A stretch of 64,000 nucleotides of DNA from positions 3,620,718 to 3,684,717 of the forward strand of contig OZ017768.1 in the NCBI GenBank assembly GCA_963969345.1. The letters are read 5' to 3'. Below are positions 1 through 12,573 of this stretch, in pieces. The first letter of the stretch is position 1. The number at the start of each line of letters is the position of its first letter. Made by a program: the position numbers and the translations under genes. Origin of the DNA: Turbatrix aceti. Taxonomy: Eukaryota; Nematoda; Chromadorea; Rhabditida; Panagrolaimidae. The notes under the pieces were generated by a model. The model did not search any database, was not told where the DNA came from, and saw only the letters and a list, made by a program, of their open reading frames with translations.

Positions 1-167
1 GAGTTGATTTCGCGACGCGTCCGAGCCATTGCCTGTCTTTTCTTCGGCGTCGATAACGCCGCCATCTGTTTCCCGTGGAATTGGAGCGTCAGAAGGCCCG
101 GCCCTTGCACTACCGCTGCCACCAGCACCAGAAAAAGCCAAGTCGCCGCCCTCGCTCTGCTGACCAT
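1..167 (-). CDS. N-terminus of a secreted protein (partial)
   Basis: The minus-strand reading frame opens with ATG at 167-165 and stays open for 55 codons to the window edge. It begins MVSRARAATWLFLVLVAAVV, a typical signal peptide: basic start, about 14 hydrophobic residues, then small residues and a likely cleavage near VVQG. Two basic clusters follow (PKKR at about residue 42, RTRR at about residue 50), which could be furin/convertase sites of a propeptide. No family can be assigned because the rest lies outside the window. A splice donor inside the stretch cannot be excluded, so the left end of this exon is uncertain. The basic clusters may suggest a neuropeptide, growth-factor or protease precursor, but this is inference only. 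Confidence 0.5.
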   Translation of the reverse strand, partial: MVSRARAATWLFLVLVAAVVQGPGLLTLQFHGKQMAALSTPKKRQAMARTRREIN

Positions 168-2510
168 GAATCTGTCGTTTCGTAACAGAATCGATTACGA
201 TTGGGCGTGACATCAAGAGATTGTCACGAAAGCAACTTCGAACAAAGTGAATAGCAAAAATGACAAAGAGCGACGCCGTATATTTCGTCAAAGTTTATGC
301 AAAAACATTCAGAGGACATTTTGCCGAAATCAGCATGATCAGGGAACGTTTCCATTGCTTTCGATTCGTGGCATTGAAAAAGTTAGGTCTTGAAACGATT
401 TTGGGAGAGGGGGTACTGTAGTTTACGATGTGGGATGCTTTTTGGGGAATTTGAGCCGTTCGTGGGAAGTGAGAAGCATTATCGTTGGATTAGCGCTTAT
501 CAGAGTTGACAGGCTGTGTAATCAACATTTGTGTGCCAGGTGAACGTGTCCGACCTTGACAGACTGACAGCAAGGTGCAAAATCGTCAAAATGTCCCAAC
601 ATAAAAAAATCCTATGTGTTACGATTTTTTTTCAAAAATCCAATTTCCATTGATCGTTCAAAAAAAAGCATCAAAGAATTATCAGAGTTGAAAAAACAAT
701 GTTCCCTGATGCAAATGAACCGTCTGTTGTTCTCTGAACCCCGACGTCGCAACTCATGGGGGCGACAAAACAAAAAACGTGCAGACCAGAACATCAACCC
801 CTCAAAAAATCATATAACTGCTCTTTTTTTTTGAAAGATCGAAATTCTGTCATCATTTGCCACTCCTTGCTCTGCTCGTTTTTTTCCCTGTAGCAATCGA
901 ATCGTCGGATAAGAAAATGAAAAAAACTCCGAAATTGACAGCATTGAGAGTGGTTACCAAGAAGTACCTCGCATACAAAATTTTTATTGCAATCCGGTTC
1001 GCCACCGGTCAAGTTTTGCACAAAAGCATGAATTCGAACAGGTAAATTCTGAGAAAAAAAAAGTATTTGGTAACAAGCAAAACCAACCGTTTTGTTGCAG
1101 AACAAAAAAAAATTGTTCAAACAATCGCCTCACGTGGTCAACTTTTATAAAGCGAATTTTTCGTGCCAAGAGCATGTATTTTTCTCTTTTTTTGGAGTGC
1201 ATGCCGTCAAAAGTTTTTACGCGTGAGTTAAAAATCGATTTACCTGAAATCGATGCCGTCCTTTCTTGCTTTTGACAAAACTGGCTTTTTGGAAATTTGG
1301 TAGGTTTTTTGTGGCATATTTTCTTGTTTTTGTGTTTTCTTGGCCAAGTCAGATTTTAAATTTTATTTTAATTTCTGTTAATTTGGACAGCGTTCATGAG
1401 AGAGGTGGTGCTTGCTTGCTTAGACTGACTAACAAACTAAAATCCGGTGTTGACACTATGTTGTTTGTATACATTCTATTTTAACGGGAGTTTATTTGAA
1501 CTCTCGCTCTCCACGTCTGCTGCTGCACACGCGAGGACCCGGTTTTTGAGTGATGCGCTTTTCGCTGTTTTGTCCCGTCCCGTCGCCTTCGTTATCTCGC
1601 TCGGGGGCGCATCACTCGTTTCGACTCGAGTCAGACTCAACAAAATTTGCTCATTTCTGTTTTTCCCCGGAAGCGTCTTTGGCAATAATTTTTTTTTGTC
1701 TGTTTGAAGTCTGCGAGGCGCCGCTGGTTTTTTCTTCTTCTTTTTTCCTTCTTTGTTCGCGACTTCAGACCGGTTTTGTTGACCGCCGCGAGGCTCGTCG
1801 CATGAGCCCTGAGCAGCAGTGGTCGATTGATTGATCAATCCATATATTATATGTACATTCGTTTCTTAAAGAAGCAAGCGTTGAGTTGCGTTGTCCTCGA
1901 AGTGAGTTGTTATCACCAACCAACCAACAACTCACTTCGGGGAGAAGGAGAACGACGATTGCAACGTGTCGAAGCTCACCTTTTTGTGCTCAGGTGTGGC
2001 GCCTGCCTGCATCATGGAGTGTCCTGATTGACGACGCATACTGCAGCCCGTCGACTGGCAAATGGCGCTGTGTCATTTCTACTTCACCTGACCTTGGCCC
2101 CTACTTCTTAAAAAAAAAAATTTTCTAAAAAATCGTTGGAGTGTTCGTAGTCCTAATTCGACGGGTTTCATGCGAAACAGACGGTGCTCTGCAGCCAGCA
2201 GCTCCCCATCCGCATCCGGTCGGAGCCTAACATAAGCGCGTGTGTTGACTTATCGATTTACGCTCGTATTGCGTTTTTTTGACAATGTCTTTCGTCGTTG
2301 ATGACGAAAACACCAATCCCCCCCCTCCCAACGTCCATTGTTAGCCTTATTTTTTTCTTCGACGCCTGAAGTCTTGACACGCTCAGGTGTTTGACGCGTT
2401 CAAGCGAAAGTATTTATTGTTGGATCTTTCCATTTCCGTTTTCCGTGCGATAACTTTTTTTTTCAAATTTCATTGTCAGTGCGAAAAATTCAATGCGAAA
2501 AAATTTTCAG
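168..2510. other. Intergenic spacer upstream of the kinase
   Basis: No exon can be supported on either strand. The longest open stretch (minus, 1838-1476) is lysine-rich, driven by T-runs, and has no family resemblance. The spacer contains T-runs, a copy of the dispersed TTGGCACGAAAA motif (as its complement near 1158-1172), and presumably the promoters of the two divergent neighbours. Confidence 0.5.
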
Positions 2511-5500
2511 ATGCCTCCCAAGGTGAAGATAGATCGCCTTTTGTATAATATATTGCTGGAGCAAGATCTCGTCGACTTTGTAGCTGTCCTTGTCAATAAT
2601 TCCCTCACCAAAGTCGATCACTTTTCCGATGTTTCAGAAGCTGAACTGATTGTGAGTTTTTGTTTTTTTCCGAACTTTGTCCCCGCTTTTGTTTGTCAGA
2701 CAGATAAAAAAAGAACGTATCTGCTCTTTCAAAATTTTTACGATCATGCATGCTTACGATACTTTTCACTTTTTTTTTGCAAAAAAACATCAAAAACAGA
2801 TGTTTTTTTTGTTTTCGATCCTAAAACACATGTTTCGGATTATTTCTTGCACAATTTATCACAACTAAAAAAAACGCTTTGGTTTACGTCATCTATCAAG
2901 CCTAAAACCAAAAAAACAGTTGTCCACACCTGGTTTATTGACTTTCGGTGTTTCTGCCCACGTCACTTTTTTCTTTGAATGCGTCATGCATGCGAACGGG
3001 CCTTTTTCAGCAATTCGGCCTGCCCGCACCTGGCGCAAGACGATTGCGAAAGGCGCTGGAAGAGAAGGACCTCAAAAAAGCGGTCGCGAAGAGAATCAAA
3101 AAAAAGCAACCCGTCGAGTACATCGATGTCGAGGTCAAATCCAAGTCCCCTGTCCCGGAGGAGCCTGCTTTGGTCCCACAGCCGTCGATCAGCCTGGCTC
3201 CGGTGCCTGCGCCTGCTCCGACCACAGTCGCCCCCACCCCTGCTCCCAACGGAAATTCCAACGGTGGCTCGACGACCATCTACAACATCCTAAAATCAGA
3301 TATCACTCTGAGTGGAACGCTCGGCGAAGGAACGTTTGCCATCGTTAAACGAGGTCTCTGGACGAAATCCGAAAATGAGACACTCGATGTCGCGGTGAAG
3401 GTTCTCCGTGAAGTGTCACCTGTATTTTTGAATGATCTCCAGGAAGAAATCAATGTCATGTCCCGGCTCAGGCATCCAAGTCTGATTATGCTCTACGGCA
3501 TCGTTTTTGATAACCCGATCAAACTCGTGAGTTATGAAAAAATTTTGTTTGCACGTAAAAAATTTTTTCGCACACCAAAAATTATATTTTTGAAGTAAAA
3601 ATTTTTTTCTACGTAAAATTTTTTTTTGACGTAAAAAAATTTTTCAGACATAAAAAAAGTTTTTTTGGCATGTAAAATTTTTTTTAAACGTTAACAATTT
3701 TTTCGTACGTAAAAATTTATTTGGACCGTAAAATTTAGTTGCGCGTAATTTTTTTACTGCATAGTATAAAAATTTTGTGTTTTCAAAATTTTTTTACGAG
3801 GTCTCTCAAATTTTTTTTTACGAGGATTGTATTTATTTCAAAGTTTTTTTTTCTTAAAAATTTGTGTTTGTACGTATTTTTTTTTTTTTAAATTTTTTTT
3901 TTGATGTACAATTTTTTGAACATCATCATTTTTTTAATTCCAGGTAATGGAATTCTGCGAAGACGGCGCTCTGATCAACAGACTCCGCTCCCAGGACAAG
4001 CCCCAGCTGCTGGCGACCCAGATGCTGTCATTCTCGGTCCAGATTGCAGCCGGCATGGCCTACCTCCAGCAGATGGGCTACATCCATCGCGATCTCGCCG
4101 CGCGCAACGTCCTCCTCAAAGATTCCGAACGCCAGGTAAAAATCTGCGATTTCGGCATGTCGAGACTCGTCAGTGCCAACGACGGCCTGTACAACATGGA
4201 TGGCGCCAAGAAAGTCCCATTTGCCTGGTGTCCGCCTGAAGCGCTGCGGTACAAAAAGTTTTCGGTCAGTTTAACTAAATTTTGAGGGCTTTGAAGTTGC
4301 AATGTTTTTCTTTTTTCAGAGCGCATCAGACGTCTGGAGCTTCGGAGTTCTGCTCTGGGAGCTGTGGTCTTTCGGCGAGGAACCCTGGATCGGTCGGAAC
4401 GCTCTCGAAGTACTCCTGGCCACCGAGAAAGGCGAACGCCTGAGACAACCGGAAAAGGCACCGAGTCTGATGTACGACGTCATGAACACGTGCTGGACGC
4501 TGTGGGCCCAGAAACGACCGAGTTTTTCTGATCTGCAGCGCAGATTGGAGGCTGTTAAGTTTGGATCGCTCGAGGCTTCTCAGAGTCACAAGCCTTCCAT
4601 TCCCGCGGAAGTGGCCATCGAGAGAGGCGTTGTTTTCACTGTTTTGGAAGAAGTGTAAGTTTTTTGGGAATTTTGATCAGCATAAAAAACATTTTTTTTT
4701 CATCAAAATATTTTTTTAAAATTTTTTTTTTGGTTAATTTTTTTTGTCAGAAAATTTTTTTTGGGAGCAAAAAAATTTTTGTCGGTTTGCGGTAATTTTT
4801 TTTTGTCAGAAATTTTTTATGTAAAAAAAAATATTTTCGCATTTTATTTTATAATATTTTTTTGCGTTTTTTAGCGTCAAAAAAATTTTCTTCTGTTTTG
4901 GTTGATTTTTTATGTAAAAATATTTTTTTACTATCTATTTTTAGGGTCAAAAAAATTTTTCGTGATCCACGATGCCATTTTTGTGGCCATTTTTTGTGCC
5001 TGAAATTGAAGTCAAAATTTTTTAGGACCCCAACAACGCTGCTCGGCCAAAACACGTCAACCCGCGAATTCGGCTACCTGCCAAAGAGCATCCTTCGCGC
5101 CGTGGCACCGGCTCCCCTCCCCCCGCCCGTGACCACGATGCCGTCCTACCCGACGCTCTCGCCATCCAACATGGCCCACCCGGCCCCGAACAGAACCATC
5201 ACGACAACTCTCGGCCCGGTGATCGCTGCGCCCGTTCCGCATCATCATCAGTCCAACGGCCGTCCGACCCAGCACCAGCAGCTCCACCAGCCAACACGGC
5301 TGTCGACCAACGGCTACAAGGCCCCAGCCCCTGCAAAGCCCACAACCGCTCCCGTCAGCAGCAACGGGAACGGAAACGTGATCATGCGAAGGACAGAAAT
5401 TTCCCGTCCCATCCCGCACTCGCTCATCCACGTCGGACACGGCGACAGCGACCGTAACCTGACCTGGGGCGATGTAGGAAAAATCCCGGACGTCTATCTC

Positions 5501-7614
5501 AAGAACCCAGTCCAGAATCCGGTTGTTGGCACAAATCCGGTGTCTGCAGGCATCAATTTGAGTTCGACGCCTGCGAGCGTGCCTCTGGTACCTTCGTTGC
5601 CTGCGAAGGGCCCGGTTGTCAATCAGAAGGACATCACGAATGAACTCAACAGTAGAATCTCTTCCGGGGTCGTTCTGCGCAACCAACAGCAAATTCCGCA
5701 TTCGTCCAGGAGTCAGAGTTCAATCGCCTCGGCTCCTGCAAACTGGCCTTCCACGTCGAACACGTTGAAGGCATCCTGGACGTCTTCGGTTCCGCCGCCG
5801 GTCCCCGTGTCGATCGCTGTCAGTCGGACTCCTCCGCCGACGATGCCGAGTCACCAGGCGGCCAATGATCGGGCTCGGAAGCCGCTTTCGATTAATGAAC
5901 AGATCAAAGCGGTCCACGCGTTCAACTGGGTCGAAGATCTGGTGAAGGAAGCGCGAAAGAACGACAGTCCGACTTCCCAAACCGCTATTTCCGCAGCGAA
6001 GAAGTTTGACCCATCAACTTCGATTCCGAGACCCGATCGAAGGACTGTCTGCGTCGATAATGGCATGCTGGCGAAATTGGAAGCGCTCAAACCGCCTTCG
6101 ACGATGCAGAACGGTTTCACGAACGGAGTCCGGGTGCTGCCGCAGCCTGCAAGCCAGTCTGCGGTTTCTAGTCTGACTCTTGCGAATACTGAACTGCCAG
6201 GAGGCAGGGACCCGTTCATCGTCCCCCCAGAAGCCAGGGAACTCGCGACGAAGCCGTTGTACAATGATTTTTTCACTGCCAAACACAACGGAACGCAGCA
6301 TCCGAGCGCGACGGCAACAATGCCGACCAGACAGGCTGCACAGATCGCCAGCGAGCTCAGGAATCATTTTGCGTCTTCTGCGCCGCTGAAAATGACTTCT
6401 ACGGCAACGGCGGCAAATTCGACACCGGCACCGACGACAAATACGACTATGAACGGTCTGGTGACCAACAGACCGATTCCACCGACTCTGGATGACATTC
6501 TCGCGAGTTCATCGACTTCTACGTCTTCGGCATCGGCACCGAAGCCTTCTGTAGCTTCAGGATTACCGCCGCCGTCTTCGTTGATGCAGGAACTGTCTGC
6601 AACGGCCCCACACCTTGCTCCAGCCACCACACCCACCCAGATGCCTGTGAAATCCATGCCGAGACCACCTGCACCGGCTGCTATCCCAATTCTGCCTCTA
6701 CAACGGCTGCCGATGAACGGAACAGTCCCCCGAGTAATTCCAGGCACTGCTCAATCTTCGGCGAACGCGCATGACAGCTTTATTTCCGGTGAGTTGTTTT
6801 TTGCCTTACTGATTTTTTGTTTTTTTTTCAATTTAAAAAAAAAGTGTGCTGTGGTGCTTTCACGTTTTGCTTATTAACAGACCAACAACTTACTAAATGC
6901 ATGCCGATGTCACCGGTCACGCCGACGTCTTCTACCAACTTTCTACCGTACCCGACGACGACGACGACGGCAACGATGATGATGCCAGGTCCTCCAGCAG
7001 GCAATTCTTTTGTATTGGATGTGTGTTAGTTGTGCACCACTTTTTGCACCGTCGATTTGTGGATGATTTTTTTGATTTTGAGATTTTTTCAGCCATGCCA
7101 TCCTCAGCCAAGCGGGTACAACAGCGGCCGCAGCCTGCCAATGACCTGGATGTGGAAGTAGCGCGGTTGGCTTCGCTGGTCAGTTTTGCGAGGTGAGTGA
7201 CGAAAAAAAGTGAAAAATCAAATATAGATCGTAAAAAACTGTCAATTTGTCTTGAAACGAAAAATAAGGTTTTTTGAACCATTTTTACTTATTTTGCGTT
7301 GTTTTTGACCTATTTTGGGGTATTTTACGTGTTTTACAACGAATTTTGTTTAATGTCGGATACAGAATCTGTCGGAGGCGGGGATTTGAAAATTCTACCC
7401 AAGAAATTTCCTTCAACCGTATTTTTTCAGCCTAAGCGACTGTCGCGCGGCTCTCGCCCGTGTCAACGGCGATGTCGAACGCGCAGCTCGGCAGCTGAAG
7501 GTCCGGCAGCTCCAAACAATGGGTCTGGCATCAGACAGCGAAGTCGCGCACTCTGCCCTCGACGTCTGCAACTGGGACATCAACCGGGCAGCCGATCGCC
7601 TTCTCGCTGCCTGA
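2511..7614 (+). CDS. sid-3: Ack-family non-receptor tyrosine kinase (TNK2/SID-3 type)
   Basis: Exons 2511-2651, 3011-3526, 3944-4264, 4320-4654, 5026-6788, 6881-7024, 7093-7192 and 7431-7614 give 1167 aa in frame. Domain order matches Ack: SAM-like (1-70), kinase (145-407), a poor SH3-like segment (407-470), CRIB (563-580), a long proline/serine/threonine-rich tail, and a UBA domain (about 1115-1160). Kinase motifs seen: GEGTFAIV glycine loop, Lys177 in VAVKVL, HRDLAARN (267), DFG (288), and KVPFAWCPPEAL, the Ack signature with PPE for APE. The CRIB reads ISRPIPHSLIHVGHGDSD, as in vertebrate Ack. Ack kinases bind GTP-loaded Cdc42 and act in endocytosis; C. elegans SID-3 promotes import of silencing RNA. 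The CRIB favours SID-3 over the paralogue ARK-1. The start ATG directly follows AAAATTTTCAG, a likely trans-splice site. Confidence 0.93.
3540..3900 (+). repeat. Low-complexity intron 2 of the kinase, degenerate ACGTAAAAATTTTTT repeats
   Basis: The intron 3527-3943 is built of about a dozen imperfect short units pairing CGTAAA with a T-run (TTTTTACGTAAAAATTT-like), so it is locally self-complementary. Introns 4655-5025 and 10249-10616 are similar in style. It is probably a slippage-driven expansion rather than a transposon. Confidence 0.6.
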
Positions 7615-7915
7615 TTGACGGCCGTCTTCTTCACCTCGGGTGTCTTCTTCTACGTGTCAGCCAGTCTGTTATACTTTCCCCCGACCAGTGCAATAACCTC
7701 CCCTCCTTCTCACTTCTTTGATATTGATGATGATTTTGATGTGATGTGTATAAAGAGATGACTCGGCACGGAACGGACGCGCGCAGAGCAAACCGGCCCC
7801 CGGCCGAAGAAGTGCCCGGTCGGCAAACAAAAAACTGGCGTCTCGGAGTACCCGTCGATGGTGGTGGGTGCCCCGCGCGGTCTGCAGGACTGAGTTCACT
7901 TGCAACCAACCCTGC

Positions 7916-10900
7916 ATGGAACTCCTGACCGTCGGCCTCCTCGTCCTTGCCGCAGGCATTTTCCCTGATCCCGCGGATGCCTGCTTTGCGGCCATGCAGG
8001 CTCAGCTTGATGCCCTTAAGAGTGAGTTGGGGTCTGGGCGAACTTACATTAGGCCTAGGGGTAAGGCATGAAACTGGCCTAAAAATCAGGCCGGCGGTGG
8101 CTTACTTTTTGAACAAAAACTTTTTCGCTTTGTTTTTGCAAAAACATGACCAATTTTTTTACACATTTTTGTTCATTAGAAATGTGAAAAAATTGTTTAC
8201 TTAATAAAAAGTAGAAAAAATTCGAATTCAGACACTAAAAAAAATTTGAAAAAATACGTTTTATTTGAAAAAATGCCTTCAAATTTTTTAATAGACGATT
8301 TACATTCGACGACCCCTCAATTTTTACACTTTGAAATGTTTTGAGTCTAAGTTGTAGAAGACCCTAAGGGTAGTCTATAACCGCAATATTAGATTTTTTA
8401 AAAATCGGATTCTGGAGATTTGGCTTCAGATGTGTTTTCATAAAAATGAATGTCACGTGTTTCGTTTGGGGGGAAATAATCTGAAAATTTGCATACGGGG
8501 GTTTCAGAGCACGGGGAATACGATGGCTTACTCAGATTTTTCAAAAAACAACTGAAAATATTTTTTTTTGCAAGTATTTGAATTTTGGCGTCACAAAATT
8601 GGGCTTTATCACGCCCAAAAAACATAATCACCCATTTTCATATATCCTATCTGAAAGAGCGATTTTTTTGGCTCCACATGTAGTTTCCGTTTGAAAAATT
8701 TAGGGTCTGGAATCACCTTTTAGGTCCCGATTTGTCGTCAAAACGACCAAAAACCTCCTCAAAAAAAATGGCGGGAAGTGCGCACGCGCAAAAAAGGGGG
8801 TTTTTTGGTCGTTTTGACGACAAATCGGGACCTAAAAGGTGATTCCAGACCCTAAATTTTTCAAACGGAAACTACATGTTGAGCCAAAAAAATCGCTCTT
8901 TCAGATAGGATATATGAAAATGGGTGATTATTTTTTTTGAGCGTGGTAAAGCCCAATTTTGTGACGCCAAAATTCAAATACTTGCAAAAAAAAATACTTG
9001 CAGTTGTTTTTTTTAAAATTTGAGTATGCTGTCGTATTCCCTGTCCTCTGAAACCCCCGTAAACAAATTTTCAGATTTTTTGCTTAGAAACGAAGCGCGC
9101 GCCATTCTTTTTTGGGGAGAACTATGAAAACACATCTGAAGCCAAATCTCCAGAATCCGATTTTTTAAAAATCTAATATTGCGGTTATAGACTGCCCTTA
9201 GGGTCTTCTACAACTTAGACTCAAAACATTTGAAAGTGTAAAATTTGAGGGGTCGGGCTTTTCCCCTTATAGGAAAATCGGCTCGCAGACTGTCTATTAA
9301 CGTCGACCGAATTTTATGCCTTGCTTTGAGGCTTTATTTTTCCCCAACTGCCGGTTTAATTTGTCGTTTTAGGACAACTCGGCGGTGATATCGATGTTGA
9401 CATGTCTACGTTCAACCCAATTATCAAATACGGTAGGTTTTGATGGTTTTAAAGCGATTGTTACCGTAAAACTGAACTCTTTGCACGAAAATACCCTTTT
9501 TTTACAGTTTTTTACCTAAAAAGTACAAAAATGAGTGTTTTTTGTTTTTTTACGGTCATTTTTGACCAAAAGCTCTTAGAAATGCTTTTTTGTACCTAAT
9601 TTTACCTTCAGTCGGTCTCCTGGGCACGCCATTCATCCTCGCAGCGTGCGACCTGAACTGCGACAGCTTCGACGCTCTCGGCACTCCTGCATGCCGGTGG
9701 CGCAATGAATGGACCACGTGTGGCACCGGATGCGGCGATGAACTCGACTGGATTCGCGCCAAGAATCGGTGGGGCACGGAGCAGGGCGAGACCATCTTTG
9801 GCACACCGCACACAGCTAGTAGGCGTTTTTCCTGCTTTCCTGGGCATCGATGATCACCTATGAACACTTTCAGCCGGTTGTTACGCTCTCGTCGGCTCGC
9901 AACAACGCTTACCGCCCTTCCACGCAGCAATGCTCGTCTCGGATCCCGTGCCGTGCCAGGAAGCGGACGGGATCATCTCTTTCCGGTACTGGACAAGTCC
10001 CCGGACGGAGATCCGAGTCTGCACGCGTCGACCGGGAACGGGAAAGGCGTATGACTGGTGTTCGTACCCGGTGACCAAGGGCGATCCTGGTCCGGTGGAA
10101 GTCATCGTTCCGGGGTCTATCATGAATTCTTTTGAATTTGTTATTGAGGCCAGCAATTTTTCATTCGACGCTTTCGGCGTCCAGGGGGGTTTGGTAATTA
10201 TTGACGATATCACGTACGACGCGCCTCGGGTCACTGACTGTCGATTTGGTAAGTTATGCCGTTTACTAAAGCTGTCACGGACAGTGCGGCAAAAAAACCC
10301 GAACATTCGGATACTCGGCCCAAATTTTCGGCCCGATCTCAAAATTTTTGGGTAACCCTACTCGAAAACACGAAATTTTGGGTATCAAAAACCCGAAGTT
10401 TTTTATGTCTGAAACGCAAAATTTGATCTGTTTCAAACAAAAATTTTGGCAAAACAATTTTTACAAAAAAAAATTTGACAAAATTTTGTACATTTTTATT
10501 TATGCGTTTTTCGGCAAAAATTCTTTATTATCGGAAAAAAATTTTTGATTGAAATTCGATTTTTTTTACCCGACAACCAGATCAAGTTCCATTTTTTGCA
10601 ATTTTTTAATTTTCAGTGGCCCACGTGGACCCTCCACTCCCGCTGAACAGGTCAACGTGCAACAGCGTCGTCTGCGGCTTCGACAACGAAGCCTGTCTCG
10701 AAAAAATCAGCGGTTCCGGCTGGCGTGTTTCCAACTCGCCCACCGGCAACCTGCATACCGGCATCCGGTACGCGCTCAACGGCAGCTTCGCTTACGCCAA
10801 AGGCGTCGGAACAAGAATCCTCAATTTCGGAGCCTTCGAACTTCCCCGCCAGGTCATCCTTGAGTTTTGCTACTACGCGACGGTGGTTGGGACGCGTTTT

Positions 10901-11875
10901 CGGTTGTATACGACCCTCGATGGGTATCTTCGGTCTAGGTGAGCCCGGCCACGTCGTTGACTTTTTTTTGCTTTTTTTTGTCCCCCGGGGGAGTTGCGAG
11001 CCAGTTGAGTGCAAGTAGCCGCGGTGCCGGAGTAATTGTCTCTTTAATTGCCGTCTGTGCATTTCTGAAACGAGCTTTTCGGCGTTAGCTCGTGTTTGCG
11101 GTTCACTTATCTGCTGGCGAAGAGCGTAACTTTCCCCGAGACACGTGCAGGCGCCGCAAAACATTCTCGGGTGCCGTGAATAAAACATGGCTCCCACCAA
11201 AGATCTTCCTTCCCCAAAAATATCTAAAACACAGATTTTTAACAATTTTAAAATCTCTTCCTTTTAGCGCGTTTGAAAGCGAGGAAGTCGGCGTGAAGCC
11301 TCACGTCTGGCTGTGTCGACAGGTCGTCCTGCACGCCGGCAAGTACCGTGAAGTGGGTGTTCTTTCTTTTCCTTCTCACGGGCATTTTTAGCATGAAGAC
11401 ACACAAAATCCAAGAAAACCTTTTTTAGCTCGAATTCGCCGTGGAAAACGTGACAAATGGATATTCTTACGTCGGCCTCGACGGCATCCGTTTTGTCGAT
11501 CCACTGAACCACGAAGACATGTGTCATCCCGTGGAGGGCTTCCAGCCTTTTGAAGACGGCCCCAGGGATCCTGAGGACGCACCTGTTCCTATTGATTCAC
11601 CTGAACAGCCGGATGATCCCTTCGGAGGCGAAGAACCGGTTTCTATTGAAACTTTGGAAGACAAAGACCCCGAAGAAAAAGCTCCAGAAACAGCAGCTGG
11701 GCGACCGACTGTTCAGGTGCACAAACTGCCTCTTGGCTTCAGACCTGCGTATCCACGTTCAGAACCTCTCCCGTTGCCCCTGCCCCCAGCAGAGGTCATC
11801 CCAGAAAACTTCCACCCCGTGCTAGGGCACGGAGCCGCGTCACAGAGGCTGCGCGAACTGCCTGTCGGCCTCTGA
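7916..11875 (+). CDS. Secreted protein with two tandem MAM-like domains
   Basis: Exons 7916-8021, 9373-9432, 9612-9818, 9874-10248, 10617-10938, 11268-11352 and 11429-11875 join in frame to 533 aa. Residues 1-23 (MELLTVGLLVLAAGIFPDPA) form a signal peptide, followed by a short linker. Two related cysteine-containing units then follow, at about 68-240 and 262-420. Each opens with a Cys-Asp/Gly-Phe type start, has a conserved Trp, a G-x-Y/F-A strand and a central F-x-Y/C-Y strand, and ends in an I-D-D-I or L-D-G-I strand before a cysteine. This is the MAM pattern, an adhesive extracellular domain. The tail (about 420-533) is rich in Pro, Asp and Glu. No transmembrane segment is visible, so the product is probably an extracellular-matrix or cuticle-associated protein. 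MAM assignment is by pattern only. The 3' end faces the next gene, only 100 bp away. Confidence 0.78.
8311..9254. repeat. Large foldback (hairpin) element in intron 1 of the MAM-like gene
   Basis: The left arm (8311 to about 8757) is the reverse complement of the right arm (about 8796-9254) with few mismatches, leaving a loop of about 38 bp near 8758-8795 that contains GTGCGCACGCGC. Matching landmarks are GACCCCTCAA at 8311 with TTGAGGGGTC at 9245, and CTTCAGATGTGTTTTCATA near 8424 with its complement near 9123. Weaker pairing (TAATAGAC) extends to about 8290 and 9300. The ends near 8062 and 9323 resemble the AAGGCATAAAAT terminal repeat of the MITE at 31343, so the foldback may sit in a larger relative of that element. 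It carries no coding sequence. Confidence 0.85.
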
Positions 11876-11975
11876 CGACTCGAATGAGGACTGCTGGCTT
11901 TACTGACGACTCGTAGGGTACATAAAGGGACGAAGAGCAAAACGAAAGCCTAGTGGGTGATACGAGACGTCAGAT

Positions 11976-12573
11976 TCAAGCAGGTTGCTGAATCTGTTGC
12001 TGCTCCGGTTGTTTGGAGGCGCTGGGCACACCTGGTGCCTTCTCCTGATCCTCAGACAGGAGCGTCGTGTGCGCTTCCAAATGATGATGCTCCGCAGCAT
12101 CGATCTCAGCTGCAAGGAGGGCAGCAGCGTGCTCCTGGCGACGTCGGATGGAATCCAGACGGTGCGGGCCGAGGCGGACGTTGTGTCGAGAGCCAAACTG
12201 AAATCGAGATATGTACATCGAGATAAATTTTGGCTTTAAACAGGGGTTTCCGCTGTGGAAGTTGGTCCAAGCGTGAAAAAAAAAATTTTTCCTGGGATTG
12301 AAATAATTGCCCAAAAATAAGCCCGCTGGGGTCCAAAAACCACGGAAACCCAAAGCCCGTACTTTAGAGCACTTTTGAAGCAAACAGGATACCAAAATGG
12401 CAATTTTGGCACGCACTCACCCGCTCAAAGACGGTCAACTCGTCCTGCGTTCTGACAAAGAGGAAGTTGAGCAGGAGAAAGGAGAGGAAGAAGACGATGC
12501 AAGCAAAGGCGAGGGCTACGGCCAGGGGGCCCAGGTAGTCGTATACCTCGAAGGTCTGCTTCAGGTTGACCAT
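11976..12573 (-). CDS. Small single-pass membrane protein, family not recognised
   Basis: Two minus-strand exons, 12573-12421 and 12197-11976, join in phase 0 to 124 aa. The donor is GTGAGT and the acceptor GATTTCAG. Residues 1-14 are polar, 15-40 form one strong transmembrane helix (LGPLAVALAFACIVFFLSFL core), and the rest is a basic then acidic, Ala/Gln/His-rich tail with predicted helix (RRRQEHAAALLAAEIDAAEH). There is no signal peptide, so a signal-anchor topology is likely. A CTTCAG about 44 bases upstream of the ATG could be a trans-splice or leader-intron acceptor. I do not recognise the family. The membrane-helix-basic-coil layout loosely recalls small ER proteins, but there is no motif to support that. 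It is convergent with the MAM-like gene. Confidence 0.65.

Noticed and set aside
1476..1838. 120-codon Lys-rich minus-strand frame
   Set aside because: It is driven by A/T runs, has no splice support, and shows no domain or family resemblance.
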